Below are positions 33,300 through 43,910 of a DNA stretch of 64,000 nt, piece after piece. The stretch is from the NCBI GenBank assembly GCA_019420345.1, contig JAHZHI010000053.1, positions 3,430-67,429 on the forward strand. Reading direction: 5' to 3'. Position numbers and translations under genes: made by a program. The stretch is from Peptococcaceae bacterium. GTDB taxonomy: Bacteria; Bacillota; Peptococcia; Peptococcales; Peptococcaceae. Within the stretch, counting starts at the first letter, position 1; each line of letters opens with the position of its first letter. The notes below the pieces were generated by a model that was given only the letters and a program-made list of their open reading frames with translations, made no database searches and was not told the origin of the DNA.

Positions 33300-33326
33300 T
33301 TTTATATCCCCTTTTCAAATAATAAA

Positions 33327-33355
33327 AAGACCTGAGCCTTATCGACTCAGGTCTT
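33327..33355 (-). terminator. terminator of the tRNA transcript
   Basis: A 10-bp hairpin AAGACCTGAG/CTCAGGTCTT is followed on the minus strand by TTTATTATTT, directly after tRNA-Arg. Confidence 0.75.
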
Positions 33356-33359
33356 ATTC

Positions 33360-33433
33360 CGCGCTGTAAGGGATTCGAACCCCTGACCTTTTGGTCCGTA
33401 GCCAAACGCTCTATCCAGCTGAGCTAACAGCGC
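33360..33433 (-). tRNA. tRNA-Arg (ACG)
   Basis: The cloverleaf is complete: acceptor GCGCTGT/ACAGCGC, D arm GCTCAGCTGGATAGAGC, anticodon loop CTACGGA in a TTTGG/CCAAA stem giving ACG, and T arm GGGGTTCGAATCCC. No CCA is encoded. Confidence 0.95.
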
Positions 33434-33436
33434 ACA

Positions 33437-33523
33437 CGGAGAGAGAGGGATTCGAACCCTCGATACGGTCACCCGTATACTCCCTTAGCAGGGGAGCACC
33501 TTCGGCCTCTCGGTCATCTCTCC
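33437..33523 (-). tRNA. tRNA-Ser (GCT)
   Basis: Acceptor GGAGAGA/TCTCTCC, anticodon stem CTCCC/GGGAG with loop CTGCTAA giving GCT, a long variable arm (TATACGGGTGACCGTATC) typical of Ser tRNA, and a normal T arm. Confidence 0.95.
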
Positions 33524-33591
33524 TCGCCATAACAGAACCTATTATAGATCGTACTATTCATTCTGTCAAGCACTTTTTTCATTTTTTTCAA

Positions 33592-33678
33592 CGGAGGAGG
33601 TGGGATTCGAACCCACGGAACCCGCAAAGATTCAACGGTTTTCAAGACCGCCTCCTTAAACCGCTCGGACACCCCTCC
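33592..33678 (-). tRNA. tRNA-Ser (TGA)
   Basis: Acceptor GGAGGGG/CTCCTCC with one G-T pair, anticodon loop CTTGAAA giving TGA, a long variable arm, and T-loop GGTTCGAATCC. It is first of three tRNA genes on this strand. Confidence 0.95.
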
Positions 33679-33751
33679 AGAAAACAATCCTAATTATAAA
33701 GGTGTTTTCATAACCTGTCAACAAAAATCTTCAGGCTGTTGTATATTTTGA

Positions 33752-34186
33752 TTATTTTCTGATTGGTGCAATCGGACCATCCACACAGGAAAATTCAATA
33801 AAGGTCTCCAATGTACCATTCATGTTATTGCTGATATTTTCCAGCTGTGTGATGATTGTCTGGATGTGTTTGCTCATATCTACTGCATGCAAACGTTCTC
33901 CAATGATCGCAATGGAACGTTCATAGAATGCTGGATTTGCAAAGCATTCATGCCATTCCTTGTCGTTTTCAAGCCCTCTCTGAAATTCATCAAAATCACT
34001 GATCGCCTGCTCCAGCAGAGCACGCACTTCGACATCGGCTTCGCGGTTGATTTCATTTTGACCGGAAGAGTAGGAAAAAATGTTCAAGCAACCACTGACC
34101 TTGATTTCACGAAGTTTTTTAATGAGTTCATCTAGATTGTTGGAGCAGTTTCTCGCTGGTTCCAACAATGAAGCTCGAATAGGCAT
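33752..34186 (-). CDS. hypothetical protein (144 aa)
   Basis: Not recognised. It is a soluble, largely helical protein with a possible coiled coil in LIKKLREIK and ALLEQAISDFDEFQRGLEN; Cys at 13, 33, 81 and 133 show no metal-site spacing. There is no signal or membrane segment. AAAGGAGGT upstream of the ATG supports expression. It stands alone between uvrA and the tRNA genes, with a possible TTACTC-N17-TATACA promoter about 40 nt upstream. Confidence 0.65.
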   Translation of the reverse strand: MPIRASLLEPARNCSNNLDELIKKLREIKVSGCLNIFSYSSGQNEINREADVEVRALLEQAISDFDEFQRGLENDKEWHECFANPAFYERSIAIIGERLHAVDMSKHIQTIITQLENISNNMNGTLETFIEFSCVDGPIAPIRK

Positions 34187-34318
34187 CGCACAGACCTCCT
34201 TTCTACTGCAAATTTTCTTGTATAGTAGGAAAGTATTGTATGAGTAATTTTATTATAAACCATAAACGTCCATCATGCAGTCTTTTTTTTACCATTTATC
34301 GATCTTATCGTGGATCTT

Positions 34319-37168
34319 TCACTGTTTCTCCACATTTTCGACGCTTGTAAGCAACGGTCTCAGGAATCGTCCGGTATGAGAGTCTGAGCAAGCCGCCACC
34401 TGTTCCGGTGTACCGCTGACAACAACACGTCCACCACCAGAACCGCCTTCAGGGCCAAGGTCAATGATGTAGTCGGCACATTTAATCACGTCGAGGTTGT
34501 GTTCAATGATAATCATGCTTTCGCCGTTGTCAACGAGACGTCCCAGCACTTTCAGCAAGCTGTCGATGTCGGCCGTATGCAGACCGGTGGTTGGTTCGTC
34601 GAGAATGTAGAGGGTTTTACCGGTCGGACGTTTGGCAAGCTCCGTCGCCAGTTTCACGCGCTGCGCTTCCCCGCCGGAAAGAGTGGTCGCTGGCTGCCCC
34701 AGCTTGATGTAACCAAGGCCCACATCCTGAATGGTTTTGATTTTATTGTACACGCTCGGAATGTTTTCGAAGAATTCCACGGCTTCGTCCACGGTCATGT
34801 CGAGAACTTCGGAAATGTTTTTGCCACGATAAGTGACTTCCAGGGTTTCACGGTTGTAGCGTTTGCCTTTGCAGACCTCGCATGGCGCATACACATCCGG
34901 CAGGAAGTGCATTTCAATTTTAATGATGCCATCGCCTTTGCAGGCTTCACAGCGCCCACCTTTGACGTTGAAGGAGAAGCGGCCAGATTTATAGCCGCGA
35001 ATCTGCGCTTCTTTGGTTTTCGCAAAAAGCGCGCGAATCTGATCGAACGCACCAGTGTAGGTGGCTGGGTTGGATCGCGGTGTGCGACCGATCGGGCTTT
35101 GGTCGATGTTGATGATTTTATCGATTTGCTCGTAACCTTCGATGGCACGATGCTTCCCTGGCACACCTTTATACTGTGGATACACTTTCTGAGCCAGGCT
35201 CTTGTAGAGAATCTCGTTGACGAGAGTACTCTTACCAGAACCGGAAACACCCGTTACGCACGTCAATACCCCAAGAGGGAAGCTGACTGTGAGATTTTTA
35301 AGATTGTTTTCACGGGCGCCAACAACTTTAAGCATACGTTTTTTATCGATTGGGCGGCGCTGCTCAGGCACGGCGATGCGTTTGCGGCCAGAGAGATAAG
35401 CACCCGTGATGGAGGCTTCGTTGGCTGCCACTTCTTCCGGCGTGCCTGCGGCCACCACTTCCCCACCGCCAGAACCGGCGTGCGGCCCAATATCCACAAT
35501 GAAGTCGGCAGCACGCATGGTGTCTTCGTCGTGCTCGACGACGATAACGGTGTTACCCAGATCGCGCATGTGTTTCAGGGTGCCAATGAGTTTTTCATTG
35601 TCGCGCTGATGCAGCCCAATGGACGGCTCATCGAGAATGTAGAGCACGCCAACAAGGCCACTGCCAATCTGCGTGGCCAGACGAATGCGCTGGGCTTCCC
35701 CACCGGAGAGCGTGCCAGCAGCACGGCTCAGCGTCAAATAGGTGAGACCGACATTGACCAGGAAGCGCAAACGTTCAGAGATTTCTTTGAGAATCAGGCG
35801 GCCAATGAAGAGTTGGCGTTCGGTGAGCTCGATGTGCTCAAAAAAGTCCAGAGCCTCCACAATGGTCATATCGCAGACTTCCCAAATCGTCTTGCCGCCC
35901 ACTTCCACAGCCAGCGCTTCCGGACGCAAACGACGCCCTTTGCAGGCCGGGCAGCGGTCGGTGCGCATGAAGCCTTCGAGCATTTCCATGCTGGCTTCGC
36001 TGTGCGTTTCGACACGGCGACGCTCAAGGTTTGGAATCAACCCTTCATAGGCTTTACGATAAGTCTTTTCTTCGCCAAACATGTTCACATAGCTGAAGGA
36101 CACCTGCGGATGATCGCCGCCATAAAGGATCAAATCCTGCTGTTCTTTCGGCAGGTCTTTCCACGGCGTGTCGCGATCGATGCCCATTTTATCGCTGAGG
36201 TTGAACAAAAGCTGTTCGTAATAGTTGGAGATGGTGCCGCGGCGCCATGGGGCCAGCGCACCTTCGTTGAGACTCTTGGTTTTATCCGGCACAATAAGAT
36301 CGAGGTCAAAACTCATGACCGAGCCCAAGCCGCTGCACGTTTCGCAGGCGCCAAGCGGATTGTTGAAGGAAAAGAGCTGTGGCGTCAGTTCGGGCATGGA
36401 GATGCCACAATCAAGGCAGGCAAAATGCTCACTGAAACGCATCAGCTCTCCATCGGCATCGACCCACACCTGGCCTTCAGCCAGCTCGAGAGCGGTCTGC
36501 ATGGAGCTCGTGAGACGGCTTTCAATGCCTTCCTTGAGCTTGATGCGGTCAACAACGACTTCAATGTAGTGTTTGTTGTTCTTTTTCAGCACGATGTCCT
36601 CGGAAAGATCGCGCACCTCGCCGTCCACACGCACGCGCACATAACCGCTTTTGCGAAGCTGTTCAAAATACTGTTTAAATTCGCCCTTGCGGTTTTGCAC
36701 CACTGGCGCCAAAATATGCAGGCGTGTTCCTGTTTCAAGCGCCATCACCTGATCCACCATCTGGTCGATGCTCTGCTGATGGATTTCCTTGCCGCATTTT
36801 GGGCAGTGCGGCACGCCAATGCGCGCGTAAAGCAAACGCAGGTAATCGTAGATTTCGGTGACGGTCCCCACAGTGGAGCGTGGGTTGCGGCTCGTGGTTT
36901 TCTGGTCAATGGAAATGGCCGGTGAGAGGCCGGAAATTTCGTCCACGTCCGGCTTATCCATCTGCCCTAAAAACTGGCGCGCATACGAGGACAGAGATTC
37001 CACATAGCGTCGCTGACCTTCGGCGTAGATCGTATCAAAAGCCAGCGACGATTTCCCCGAGCCAGACAGCCCAGTCATGACGATGAGCTTGTCGCGGGGA
37101 ATTTCCAGATCAATGTTTTTCAGATTATGAACCCGCGCGCCGCGGATCCGAATGCTGTTTTCTGCCAT
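34319..37168 (-). CDS. uvrA: UvrABC system protein A
   Basis: DNA-damage recognition ATPase of nucleotide excision repair. The 949-residue length is typical. It has two ABC modules: the first Walker [16 protein letters not shown] near residue 30 and the second [15 protein letters not shown] near 640; signature motifs [12 protein letters not shown] and [12 protein letters not shown]; and zinc modules [16 protein letters not shown] and CEACKGDG. It follows uvrB by 9 bp in one operon. Confidence 0.98.
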   Translation of the reverse strand: MAENSIRIRGARVHNLKNIDLEIPRDKLIVMTGLSGSGKSSLAFDTIYAEGQRRYVESLSSYARQFLGQMDKPDVDEISGLSPAISIDQKTTSRNPRSTVGTVTEIYDYLRLLYARIGVPHCPKCGKEIHQQSIDQMVDQVMALETGTRLHILAPVVQNRKGEFKQYFEQLRKSGYVRVRVDGEVRDLSEDIVLKKNNKHYIEVVVDRIKLKEGIESRLTSSMQTALELAEGQVWVDADGELMRFSEHFACLDCGISMPELTPQLFSFNNPLGACETCSGLGSVMSFDLDLIVPDKTKSLNEGALAPWRRGTISNYYEQLLFNLSDKMGIDRDTPWKDLPKEQQDLILYGGDHPQVSFSYVNMFGEEKTYRKAYEGLIPNLERRRVETHSEASMEMLEGFMRTDRCPACKGRRLRPEALAVEVGGKTIWEVCDMTIVEALDFFEHIELTERQLFIGRLILKEISERLRFLVNVGLTYLTLSRAAGTLSGGEAQRIRLATQIGSGLVGVLYILDEPSIGLHQRDNEKLIGTLKHMRDLGNTVIVVEHDEDTMRAADFIVDIGPHAGSGGGEVVAAGTPEEVAANEASITGAYLSGRKRIAVPEQRRPIDKKRMLKVVGARENNLKNLTVSFPLGVLTCVTGVSGSGKSTLVNEILYKSLAQKVYPQYKGVPGKHRAIEGYEQIDKIINIDQSPIGRTPRSNPATYTGAFDQIRALFAKTKEAQIRGYKSGRFSFNVKGGRCEACKGDGIIKIEMHFLPDVYAPCEVCKGKRYNRETLEVTYRGKNISEVLDMTVDEAVEFFENIPSVYNKIKTIQDVGLGYIKLGQPATTLSGGEAQRVKLATELAKRPTGKTLYILDEPTTGLHTADIDSLLKVLGRLVDNGESMIIIEHNLDVIKCADYIIDLGPEGGSGGGRVVVSGTPEQVAACSDSHTGRFLRPLLTSVENVEKQ

Positions 37169-37177
37169 AATACTCCT

Positions 37178-39157
37178 TTACTTTTTATCCATAGCCTCAA
37201 TGCGGCGAATTTCATCGCGCAATTCGGCAGCAATTTCAAATTCAAGATTTTTAGCAGCATCTTTCATCGCCTTTTCAAGCAGCATCAGATGCTGCTTGCG
37301 GCCCTTGGCATCGGCCGGCACTTCGCGGCTGAGATACTGTGGCGCTTCCTCAGCCACAGCTTTGAGCGGCGAAATATCGGCGCGCACGTCTTTGCGTACC
37401 GTCTGCGGCACAATGCCATGCTCGTCGTTGTAGGCCATCTGCAAAGCGCGTCGGCGTGCCGTTTCGTCGATGGTACGCTGCATGGAACCGGTGATGACAT
37501 CGGCGTACATGATGACCTCACCGCGCGCGTTGCGGGCGGCACGGCCAACAGTCTGAATCATCGAACGCTCGCTGCGCAGGAACCCTTCTTTGTCGGCATC
37601 GATGATGGCCACCAGCGACACCTCCGGCAAATCCAGCCCTTCACGCAGCAGATTGATGCCAACCAGCACATCAAACTCGCCCAGACGCAAATCGCGCAGA
37701 ATTTCCATACGCTCCAAAGCCTTGATTTCCGAGTGCAGATAGCGGGCAGCAATGCCAGCGTTCACCAGATAATCGGTAAGGTCCTCGGCCATGCGCTTGG
37801 TCAGCGTCGTCACCAACACACGCTCGTCGTGAACAATACGCTCGCGCACACGATCGATGAGATCGTCGATCTGCCCGGCAATTGGGCGCACCTCGATGGT
37901 TGGGTCCAGAAGCCCGGTTGGACGAATGATCTGTTCCACCACCTGTTCGCTGTGCTCCAACTCATAGTCGCCCGGCGTTGCTGACACATAAATGGTCTGG
38001 CGCACTTTTTCCTCGAACTCTTCAAAATGCAGCGGACGGTTATCCAGCGCCGATGGCAGACGGAAGCCGTGCTCCACCAGGTTTTCCTTGCGCGAACGGT
38101 CACCGGCGAACATGCCGCCAATCTGCGGCACCGCCACATGGCTTTCGTCGATGAAGGTGATAAAATCCGGTGGAAAGAAGTCCAACAGCGTGTCCGGCGT
38201 GCTGCCCGGTTCACGACCAGCCAGCGGACGAGCGTAGTTTTCAACGCCGGAACAATAGCCCACCTCGCGCAGCATTTCCAAGTCGTAGCGGGTACGCTGT
38301 TCCAGCCGCTGCGCCTCCAGCAGCTTACCTTCGGCCTTAAACTCGGCCAACCGCTCCTCCAGCTCACTCTCAATATTAGCAATGGCTGTGTCGAGGTACT
38401 CCGGATCGGTGACGTAGTGAGTGTTCGGATAAATGCTCACATGCTCGCGCTCGCCAGCAATCTTACCCGTGAGATAATCAAACTCCGTAATACGATCGAT
38501 CTCGTCGCCGAAAAATTCAATGCGAATGCCTCGCTCACTGCTCGACGCCGGCATGACTTCCACACAGTCGCCGCGCACACGGAACGTGCCGCGTTTGAAG
38601 TCCACATCGTTGCGCTCGTATTGGATTTCAATGAGCTTGCGCAGCACATCGTCGCGTTCTACTTCCTGACCAGGGCGCAGGTTCAGCACCTCATTGCGGT
38701 AAAACTCCGGCGACCCCAAGCCATAAATGCAGCTGACAGAGGCGATAATGATGACATCGCGGCGTTCCAAAAGCGACGCCGTGGCCGAGTGGCGCAGCTT
38801 TTCGATGGTCTCATTGATCTGCGCATCTTTTTCAATATACGTATCCGTCGATGCCACATAAGCCTCTGGCTGATAATAATCGTAATAAGACACAAAATAT
38901 TCCACCGCATTGTTCGGGAAAAACGCCTTGAATTCACTGTAAAGCTGGGCCGCCAGCGTCTTGTTCGGCTCAAAAATGAGCGCCGGACGGTTGGCCTTAG
39001 CGATGATGTTCGCCATCGTGTACGTTTTGCCGCTCCCGGTTACGCCCAACAGCGTCTGCCGATGATGCCCCAGGTTCAGCCCTTCAACCAGCGCCTCAAT
39101 CGCCTGCGGCTGATCGCCCGTCGGCGAAAACGGCGCCACCAACTCAAAATCTGCCAT
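37178..39157 (-). CDS. uvrB: UvrABC system protein B
   Basis: Helicase-like damage-verification subunit loaded by UvrA. The 659-residue protein has Walker [14 protein letters not shown] near residue 40, the beta-hairpin region [16 protein letters not shown] motif, helicase motif [18 protein letters not shown] and a C-terminal UVR domain ([24 protein letters not shown]). Promoter TTGTCA-N17-TATACT lies 50 nt upstream. No Bacillus-type LexA box was found near it. Confidence 0.98.
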   Translation of the reverse strand: MADFELVAPFSPTGDQPQAIEALVEGLNLGHHRQTLLGVTGSGKTYTMANIIAKANRPALIFEPNKTLAAQLYSEFKAFFPNNAVEYFVSYYDYYQPEAYVASTDTYIEKDAQINETIEKLRHSATASLLERRDVIIIASVSCIYGLGSPEFYRNEVLNLRPGQEVERDDVLRKLIEIQYERNDVDFKRGTFRVRGDCVEVMPASSSERGIRIEFFGDEIDRITEFDYLTGKIAGEREHVSIYPNTHYVTDPEYLDTAIANIESELEERLAEFKAEGKLLEAQRLEQRTRYDLEMLREVGYCSGVENYARPLAGREPGSTPDTLLDFFPPDFITFIDESHVAVPQIGGMFAGDRSRKENLVEHGFRLPSALDNRPLHFEEFEEKVRQTIYVSATPGDYELEHSEQVVEQIIRPTGLLDPTIEVRPIAGQIDDLIDRVRERIVHDERVLVTTLTKRMAEDLTDYLVNAGIAARYLHSEIKALERMEILRDLRLGEFDVLVGINLLREGLDLPEVSLVAIIDADKEGFLRSERSMIQTVGRAARNARGEVIMYADVITGSMQRTIDETARRRALQMAYNDEHGIVPQTVRKDVRADISPLKAVAEEAPQYLSREVPADAKGRKQHLMLLEKAMKDAAKNLEFEIAAELRDEIRRIEAMDKK

Positions 39158-39205
39158 AACTGTTCACCTCATTTTCGCTGATTATCGTTCTTTTTCCATC
39201 TCTAT

Positions 39206-39234
39206 AGTATACGTCATTTTTAAATTTGTGACAA
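39206..39234 (-). promoter_or_regulatory. uvrBA promoter
   Basis: TTGTCA (39229-39234), 17-bp spacer, TATACT (39206-39211). Confidence 0.75.
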
Positions 39235-39287
39235 TGGCTCTCATATATTCTATACAGAAAATCGACAAGCGCCGCCAAATAAAAAAT

Positions 39288-39315
39288 CGCGTCTGCCCAG
39301 CGCTGGACAGACGCG
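39288..39315 (-). terminator. terminator of the AAA/DUF4143 gene
   Basis: An 8-bp GC-rich hairpin CGCGTCTG/CAGACGCG (extendable) is followed on the minus strand by a TTTTTT run. Confidence 0.8.
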
Positions 39316-39322
39316 TCGTTCA

Positions 39323-40600
39323 TTAATTTCTCAGAGCCGTTAGCGGAACCACGAAGACACCATCCGGCCGTTTGTAGGCAGCGTTCGCCATGCCGCACAC
39401 CACCGCGCAAACAACAGGCGGCTTCCCCTGCGGTTCGTCGGCAATCTGTGCACGTAGTTTCAGCAGATTCGCAGCCGCCGCATCAATCTGCCCGGCACCC
39501 AACTTGATTTCAATGGCGCACCACTGTCCGTCTGGCCGTTCGATGACAGCATCCACCTCCTGGCCCTTGTAATCCTGATAATGGTACAGCTGGCCGCCAA
39601 AGGTTTCAGCATAAATGCGCAGGTCGCGTTCACAGAGTGCTTCAAACAGAAAGCCCAGCGTCTCCAGGTTGCCAATGAGGCTTTCAGGCGTTGCCCCCAG
39701 CAGAGCACAGGCCAGCGAAGGATCGCAGAGATGGCGCTTCTCCGCTTGCTTGAGCCGCACCGAAGAACGGATATTGGCAGCAAACGGCGGCTGATCGTCG
39801 ATGAGAAAGAGTCGACGAAAAATATCCAGATAGCTGGCCACAGTGTTGGCATCAATATCGGCATCATCCACCGCCTTGATGTCGCGAACCAGCGTTCGGT
39901 TCGTTGCCGTGGTGCTCTCGTTGCGTGCCAGCGAACGCAGCAGCAAACGCATTTTTGCAGTGTCGCGCTTGATGCCGTCGATACGATACACATCGTCGTT
40001 GATGATCGCATGCAAATATTCCAGCGGCAAAAGCGCCGCCTGCGCCAGTGTTAATCCCAGACTTCCCGGCCAGCCGCCGCGCACAATAGCGTCCACAAGC
40101 GTTTCCAGTGAAACCTTGCCTGTCACCATTGGTGTAAGCATGCCCTGACAGAGAGCCTCTAACGACACTTGACCACTCGACACCCCATTTTCATACAGAG
40201 TCATCGGCCGCATCCGCAGACGACCAATGCGCCCGGCACCACTGTGCAAAATGCCCTTATGATTTGGCGTTGCAGAGCCAGTGAGAATAAACTGTCCCCG
40301 CGCCGATGTCTGATCCACCTTATAGCGCACCGCGTCCCACAGCGGCGGCACTTCTTGCCATTCGTCAATAAGGCGTGGCGTGTCACCTTCCAGCACAAGC
40401 TCTGGCGATAATTCTGCCAGCTGGCGGTTCTGAAAATTGCCTGCTGGATCGCCAATGTAAATCGCACTTTTGCTGTGATGCGCCGATGTCCATGTCTTGC
40501 CGCACCATTTTGGGCCTTCGATGCAAACCGCGCCAAACGTTTGAAGATAAGTCTCCACCTGTTTGTCGATAAGCCGCGGAAGATAGTCTGTTTGTGTCAT
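39323..40600 (-). CDS. AAA_14/DUF4143 ATPase
   Basis: A 425-residue protein of the large, little-understood AAA_14 plus DUF4143 family. Walker A is EGPKWCGKTWT (about 28-38), Walker B LIDEWQEVP, then ILTGSA; the C-terminal DUF4143 part (GFLFEALCERDLRIYAE...YHYQDYKGQEVDAVIE) has a PD-(D/E)xK-nuclease-like E-V-D/E-I-K arrangement. No partner gene is adjacent. The start at 40600 is chosen from AAAGGAGG; a longer frame to 40657 has none. Monocistronic. Confidence 0.85.
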   Translation of the reverse strand: MTQTDYLPRLIDKQVETYLQTFGAVCIEGPKWCGKTWTSAHHSKSAIYIGDPAGNFQNRQLAELSPELVLEGDTPRLIDEWQEVPPLWDAVRYKVDQTSARGQFILTGSATPNHKGILHSGAGRIGRLRMRPMTLYENGVSSGQVSLEALCQGMLTPMVTGKVSLETLVDAIVRGGWPGSLGLTLAQAALLPLEYLHAIINDDVYRIDGIKRDTAKMRLLLRSLARNESTTATNRTLVRDIKAVDDADIDANTVASYLDIFRRLFLIDDQPPFAANIRSSVRLKQAEKRHLCDPSLACALLGATPESLIGNLETLGFLFEALCERDLRIYAETFGGQLYHYQDYKGQEVDAVIERPDGQWCAIEIKLGAGQIDAAAANLLKLRAQIADEPQGKPPVVCAVVCGMANAAYKRPDGVFVVPLTALRN

Positions 40601-40754
40601 GAGGGCCACCTCCTTTCTCTTTATTGTATCCCATTCCATCAAATTCCGCAATTTCATTCAGACAGATTTTTAATTAATATTCAGCAAGATTTTCTCTTCT
40701 CATTCAGATGAATTCCCACTTTTCATTCAGTGGAATTTTTCACCCAACGCAAAA

Positions 40755-40785
40755 ACAGCCTCACACCGCGAAGGTGCGAGGCTGT
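40755..40785 (-). terminator. cstA terminator
   Basis: A stem built on ACAGCCTC/GAGGCTGT with an inner ACC/GGT pair is followed on the minus strand by TTTTGCG. Confidence 0.7.
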
Positions 40786-40794
40786 TGTCAGCAG

Positions 40795-42267
40795 TTATTT
40801 TTTTGCTTTGATGGCAGCACGTTTCTTGCCGTACCAGACGAGAATGAAGAGGTAAGCGGCAGCAGCGACAATGCCCACCACATAAGCAGCGGTCCATGGC
40901 ACGTTGAAGCCAATCTTCGCGTTAACAATGTAGGTAATCGTTACGAAGGTGTACCAAGTGCCAGGAATGAGCGGCATCCAAGCGTACTTTCCGCGGCCAG
41001 TCTCAAACATCCAGATGGTAATGGCCAGGAACGCAAAGAGGGACAAGGTCTGGTTGGACCATGCGAAATAACGCCAGAGAATGTTGAACCCATCGGCATT
41101 GCTCTTAGCGAAAACAAGGATGACCGCAACCAGCGCAAAGATCACAGCAGCCAGGCCAAGACGCTTCACTACCGATTTCTGATCCAGATGCAGTGCGTCA
41201 GCGATGGTCATGCGCAATGCGCGCAGCGCTGTGTCACCAGAGGTGATTGGCAGCACGATGACACCAACGAGAGCGATGATCCCGCCAACGTTGCCAAGCA
41301 CATATTTGCAGACAACGCCGATGGTGCCAGTGGCGAGAGAAGCGTTGGCTTCCTGCAGGCCAAGGTTGTACACGCCCATAGCGCCAGCCGCCCAGACCAT
41401 GGCGATGAAGCCTTCGAGAATCATCATATTATAGAAGGTCGTACGTCCCTGACGTTCGCTCTTCATCGTACGAGAAATGATGGCCGTCTGGGTGGAGTGG
41501 AAGCCGGAGAGAATCCCGCAGGCTACCGTGATAAAGAAAATTGGAATGAAATGGTTGGCATCAAAATAATCGCCGTAAGCAAACACGGCCCCATTCCAAT
41601 CGTCCCAGAGATTGAGCAGTGGAAAATCTTTCACAAAAAGCCCAATAAAAATCCCGATGGCCGAGAACAGCAGAATAGCCCCAAAGATTGGATAAATGCG
41701 GCCAATGATCTTATCGATTGGAAACAGGGTGGCGATCAAATAATAAACAAAAATAACGCCATAAATCACCCAGGTAGACACCGACGTCGCAGCGCCGTCA
41801 AAACCAAAGACCTGCGTGGCTGCAATATCGCCAGGGGTGTAAATGAATACCGCCCCAACCAACAGCAGCAGCAAGCTGCAGAAAATCTGGTAAACGGTGT
41901 ACACGCCCTTGTTGCTGTACTTGCGAATCATGTCTGGCATCTGTGTGCCGCCATCACGCAGACAGATCATGCCGGAGAAATAGTCGTGCATGGCCCCGCC
42001 GATGATGTTCCCAATTGGAATGGTGATGAAGGCGATCGGCCCAAAGAGAATCCCTTGAATTGGCCCTAAAATTGGACCCGTGCCAGCAATGTTCAGCAAA
42101 TTGATGAGGCTGTTTTTCCAGCCCTGCATCGGTACGTAGTCGACACCGTCCTGCTTGGTGTAAGCAGGCGTCTGGCGATCATCCGGACCGAAAACGTGCT
42201 CGCAAAACTTCCCGTAGATGGCTGCACCCACAAAAAGAATCACGAGACCAATGATGAATGTAGTCAT
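40795..42267 (-). CDS. cstA: CstA-family carbon-starvation transporter
   Basis: A 490-residue polytopic membrane protein with the CstA hallmarks QGWKNSLINLLNIAGTGPILGPIQG, GNIIGGAMHDYFSGM and FHSTQTAIISRTMKSE. Family members import peptides or pyruvate. At 490 residues it belongs to the short (BtsT/CstA-like Bacillota) form. It stands alone with its own terminator, between the AAA_14 ATPase and a DMT transporter. The substrate cannot be fixed from sequence. Confidence 0.92.
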   Translation of the reverse strand: MTTFIIGLVILFVGAAIYGKFCEHVFGPDDRQTPAYTKQDGVDYVPMQGWKNSLINLLNIAGTGPILGPIQGILFGPIAFITIPIGNIIGGAMHDYFSGMICLRDGGTQMPDMIRKYSNKGVYTVYQIFCSLLLLLVGAVFIYTPGDIAATQVFGFDGAATSVSTWVIYGVIFVYYLIATLFPIDKIIGRIYPIFGAILLFSAIGIFIGLFVKDFPLLNLWDDWNGAVFAYGDYFDANHFIPIFFITVACGILSGFHSTQTAIISRTMKSERQGRTTFYNMMILEGFIAMVWAAGAMGVYNLGLQEANASLATGTIGVVCKYVLGNVGGIIALVGVIVLPITSGDTALRALRMTIADALHLDQKSVVKRLGLAAVIFALVAVILVFAKSNADGFNILWRYFAWSNQTLSLFAFLAITIWMFETGRGKYAWMPLIPGTWYTFVTITYIVNAKIGFNVPWTAAYVVGIVAAAAYLFILVWYGKKRAAIKAKK

Positions 42268-42440
42268 GAATGATTCCTCTCTTTCTTCTGAACACGTTCG
42301 TGTTTTGTTCGCCTGTTATAATACACCTTTTCATATGCTTTGACAATATAGAATTGCATGATTTTCCGTATTTTTACATAAAAATTCAGTGCCGGATAAT
42401 TGTGATTTTTCGCAAAATATCCTGTTGTCTGACAACTATA

Positions 42441-43358
42441 CTATAACAGCTTGATGACGGCTGCCCCCAGCACCATCACCACAATGCCAATGAGCTTGCG
42501 TGCATTGATCGGCGAACGCTGCGCCCCAAGAATGCCAAAATGGTCCACCACCAAACCACCTGCCGTAGCGCCGACAAGCAGAATGATGACGCTCATGCCT
42601 GTGCCAATGGCGCCGGAAATGACCACATTGGCCAGCACATACAAGCTCCCCAGCGCGCCGCCAATCCACATCCACCATGGACGATTGCCCGGTGTGACCG
42701 TTTCCTTTACGCCGCGCGTGAACAAGCTCACCACCAAAAGCAGCAGCGTGCCCACAATAAAACTCAAGAGCGAAGCATGCAGCGGCGAATCAATCGCCTT
42801 GCCAAGATAACCATTGACCGCCGTCTGCGTGGCGCTTAGCATCCCTGCTGCCACACCGGCAATCTGCCAGAAAATCAGCCCACGGCTGCGCGTCGACTGT
42901 GCGCCCTCCTCACGCCCCGCCTTGGCCAACGTCCCTACGACTACCCCGGCAATAACCAACAGCGCACCTGCCACACGCAGCGCCGACAATGGCACCTGCA
43001 CCCCACGGAACAAGCCGAAATGGTCCACAATCAATCCCATCAAGATCTGTCCCAAGGTTGGCAAAATCACCGTTTGCACACTGCCAATGCGCGGAAAGAG
43101 CAAAATATTCAGCGTCAAAAAGATCACGCCGCAGACCCCGCCCAGCCAAATCCAGGCTGGCAGATCAAAGAGCATCCCCCATGGCAGCACCACGCCTTCG
43201 CCAGTAACCACCAGCAGCAGTGCCAAAAAAACAAGACCAACAATAAACGAAATCAGCGCGGCACTGTATGGCGATCCCGTGCGCCCGCGCAAACGTGCGT
43301 TCACACTCGTCTGCAGCGGCAGACAGCAGCCCGCTAAAATGCCAAGCAAATAAAACAT
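42441..43358 (-). CDS. fused two-domain DMT transporter (DUF606/YdcZ type)
   Basis: A 305-residue membrane protein with about ten helices in two homologous halves: QTSVNARLRGRTGSPYSAALISF and QTAVNGYLGKAIDSPLHASLLSF open the halves, and GLIVDHFGLF and GLVVDHFGIL recur near their ends. DUF606/YdcZ proteins usually have about 150 residues and five helices and pair as two genes; here they are fused. AAAGGGG precedes the ATG at 43358. Probable metabolite exporter; substrate unknown. Confidence 0.82.
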   Translation of the reverse strand: MFYLLGILAGCCLPLQTSVNARLRGRTGSPYSAALISFIVGLVFLALLLVVTGEGVVLPWGMLFDLPAWIWLGGVCGVIFLTLNILLFPRIGSVQTVILPTLGQILMGLIVDHFGLFRGVQVPLSALRVAGALLVIAGVVVGTLAKAGREEGAQSTRSRGLIFWQIAGVAAGMLSATQTAVNGYLGKAIDSPLHASLLSFIVGTLLLLVVSLFTRGVKETVTPGNRPWWMWIGGALGSLYVLANVVISGAIGTGMSVIILLVGATAGGLVVDHFGILGAQRSPINARKLIGIVVMVLGAAVIKLL

Positions 43359-43432
43359 ACTATTTCCCCTTTCTATCATCAATCATGACAACGTTCCTAT
43401 TATATGAAAAGACCTCTACAAGCGCAATAAAA

Positions 43433-43462
43433 AACACGCGCCGGAGACCTCCAGCGCGTGTT
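43433..43462 (-). terminator. terminator after small membrane-protein gene
   Basis: A 9-bp stem AACACGCGC/GCGCGTGTT is followed on the minus strand by TT plus ATTGCG; further A's at 43429-43432 give a short T run. Confidence 0.65.
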
Positions 43463-43477
43463 CCATTCCTATAAAAA

Positions 43478-43819
43478 CTAATCCAGCGTATAAATTGCCA
43501 TCAGCACAGCCAGGATAAAGCAGCCAAGCACATAGAGCAGCGCCCAGCCTATCAGCCAATGTCCCAACAGCATGGCAATCATCAAGATCAAGCCCAAAAT
43601 CACCCAGGCAGACAGCATCACCTTGATCCCGCGGCCATAGCGATCGCTGCGTAAAAAGAACACCAGCGTTACACCGCAGATCACAAGATTGTAAAACTGT
43701 ATCAGCTTGGTCAACCCATCCTGCCAGCTCTCAACCATCTGTCCCAAAAGAAGCACCGCTGCAAAAAGCACCACATTCGATACCATCCAGAATCGTCGCC
43801 ATTTACGCATGTCATTCAT
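43478..43819 (-). CDS. small membrane protein (113 aa)
   Basis: Four predicted transmembrane spans (about 10-28, 41-55, 66-84, 88-108) with a basic N-terminus MNDMRKWRRFW. No family is recognised. The start at 43819 has GAGGAGGG upstream; the longer frame has no ribosome-binding site. It lies downstream of another small membrane-protein gene and the AgrC/AgrA-like pair on the same strand, and may be a target of that system. Confidence 0.6.
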   Translation of the reverse strand: MNDMRKWRRFWMVSNVVLFAAVLLLGQMVESWQDGLTKLIQFYNLVICGVTLVFFLRSDRYGRGIKVMLSAWVILGLILMIAMLLGHWLIGWALLYVLGCFILAVLMAIYTLD

Positions 43820-43910
43820 CCGTGAACCCTCCTCTGGTTCCCTCCACACAAACAACAAACGGCTTTTCTGTATTATACCATAGCAGCGATAGTAGTAGCA
43901 GTTGTTTCTG

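Noticed and set aside
34499..36925. 808-codon plus-strand frame within uvrA
   Set aside because: Antisense shadow of uvrA with His/Phe-rich, non-protein-like composition.
40795..42069. CRISPR or other repeat arrays
   Set aside because: No regularly spaced direct repeats of CRISPR type were seen anywhere in the window.
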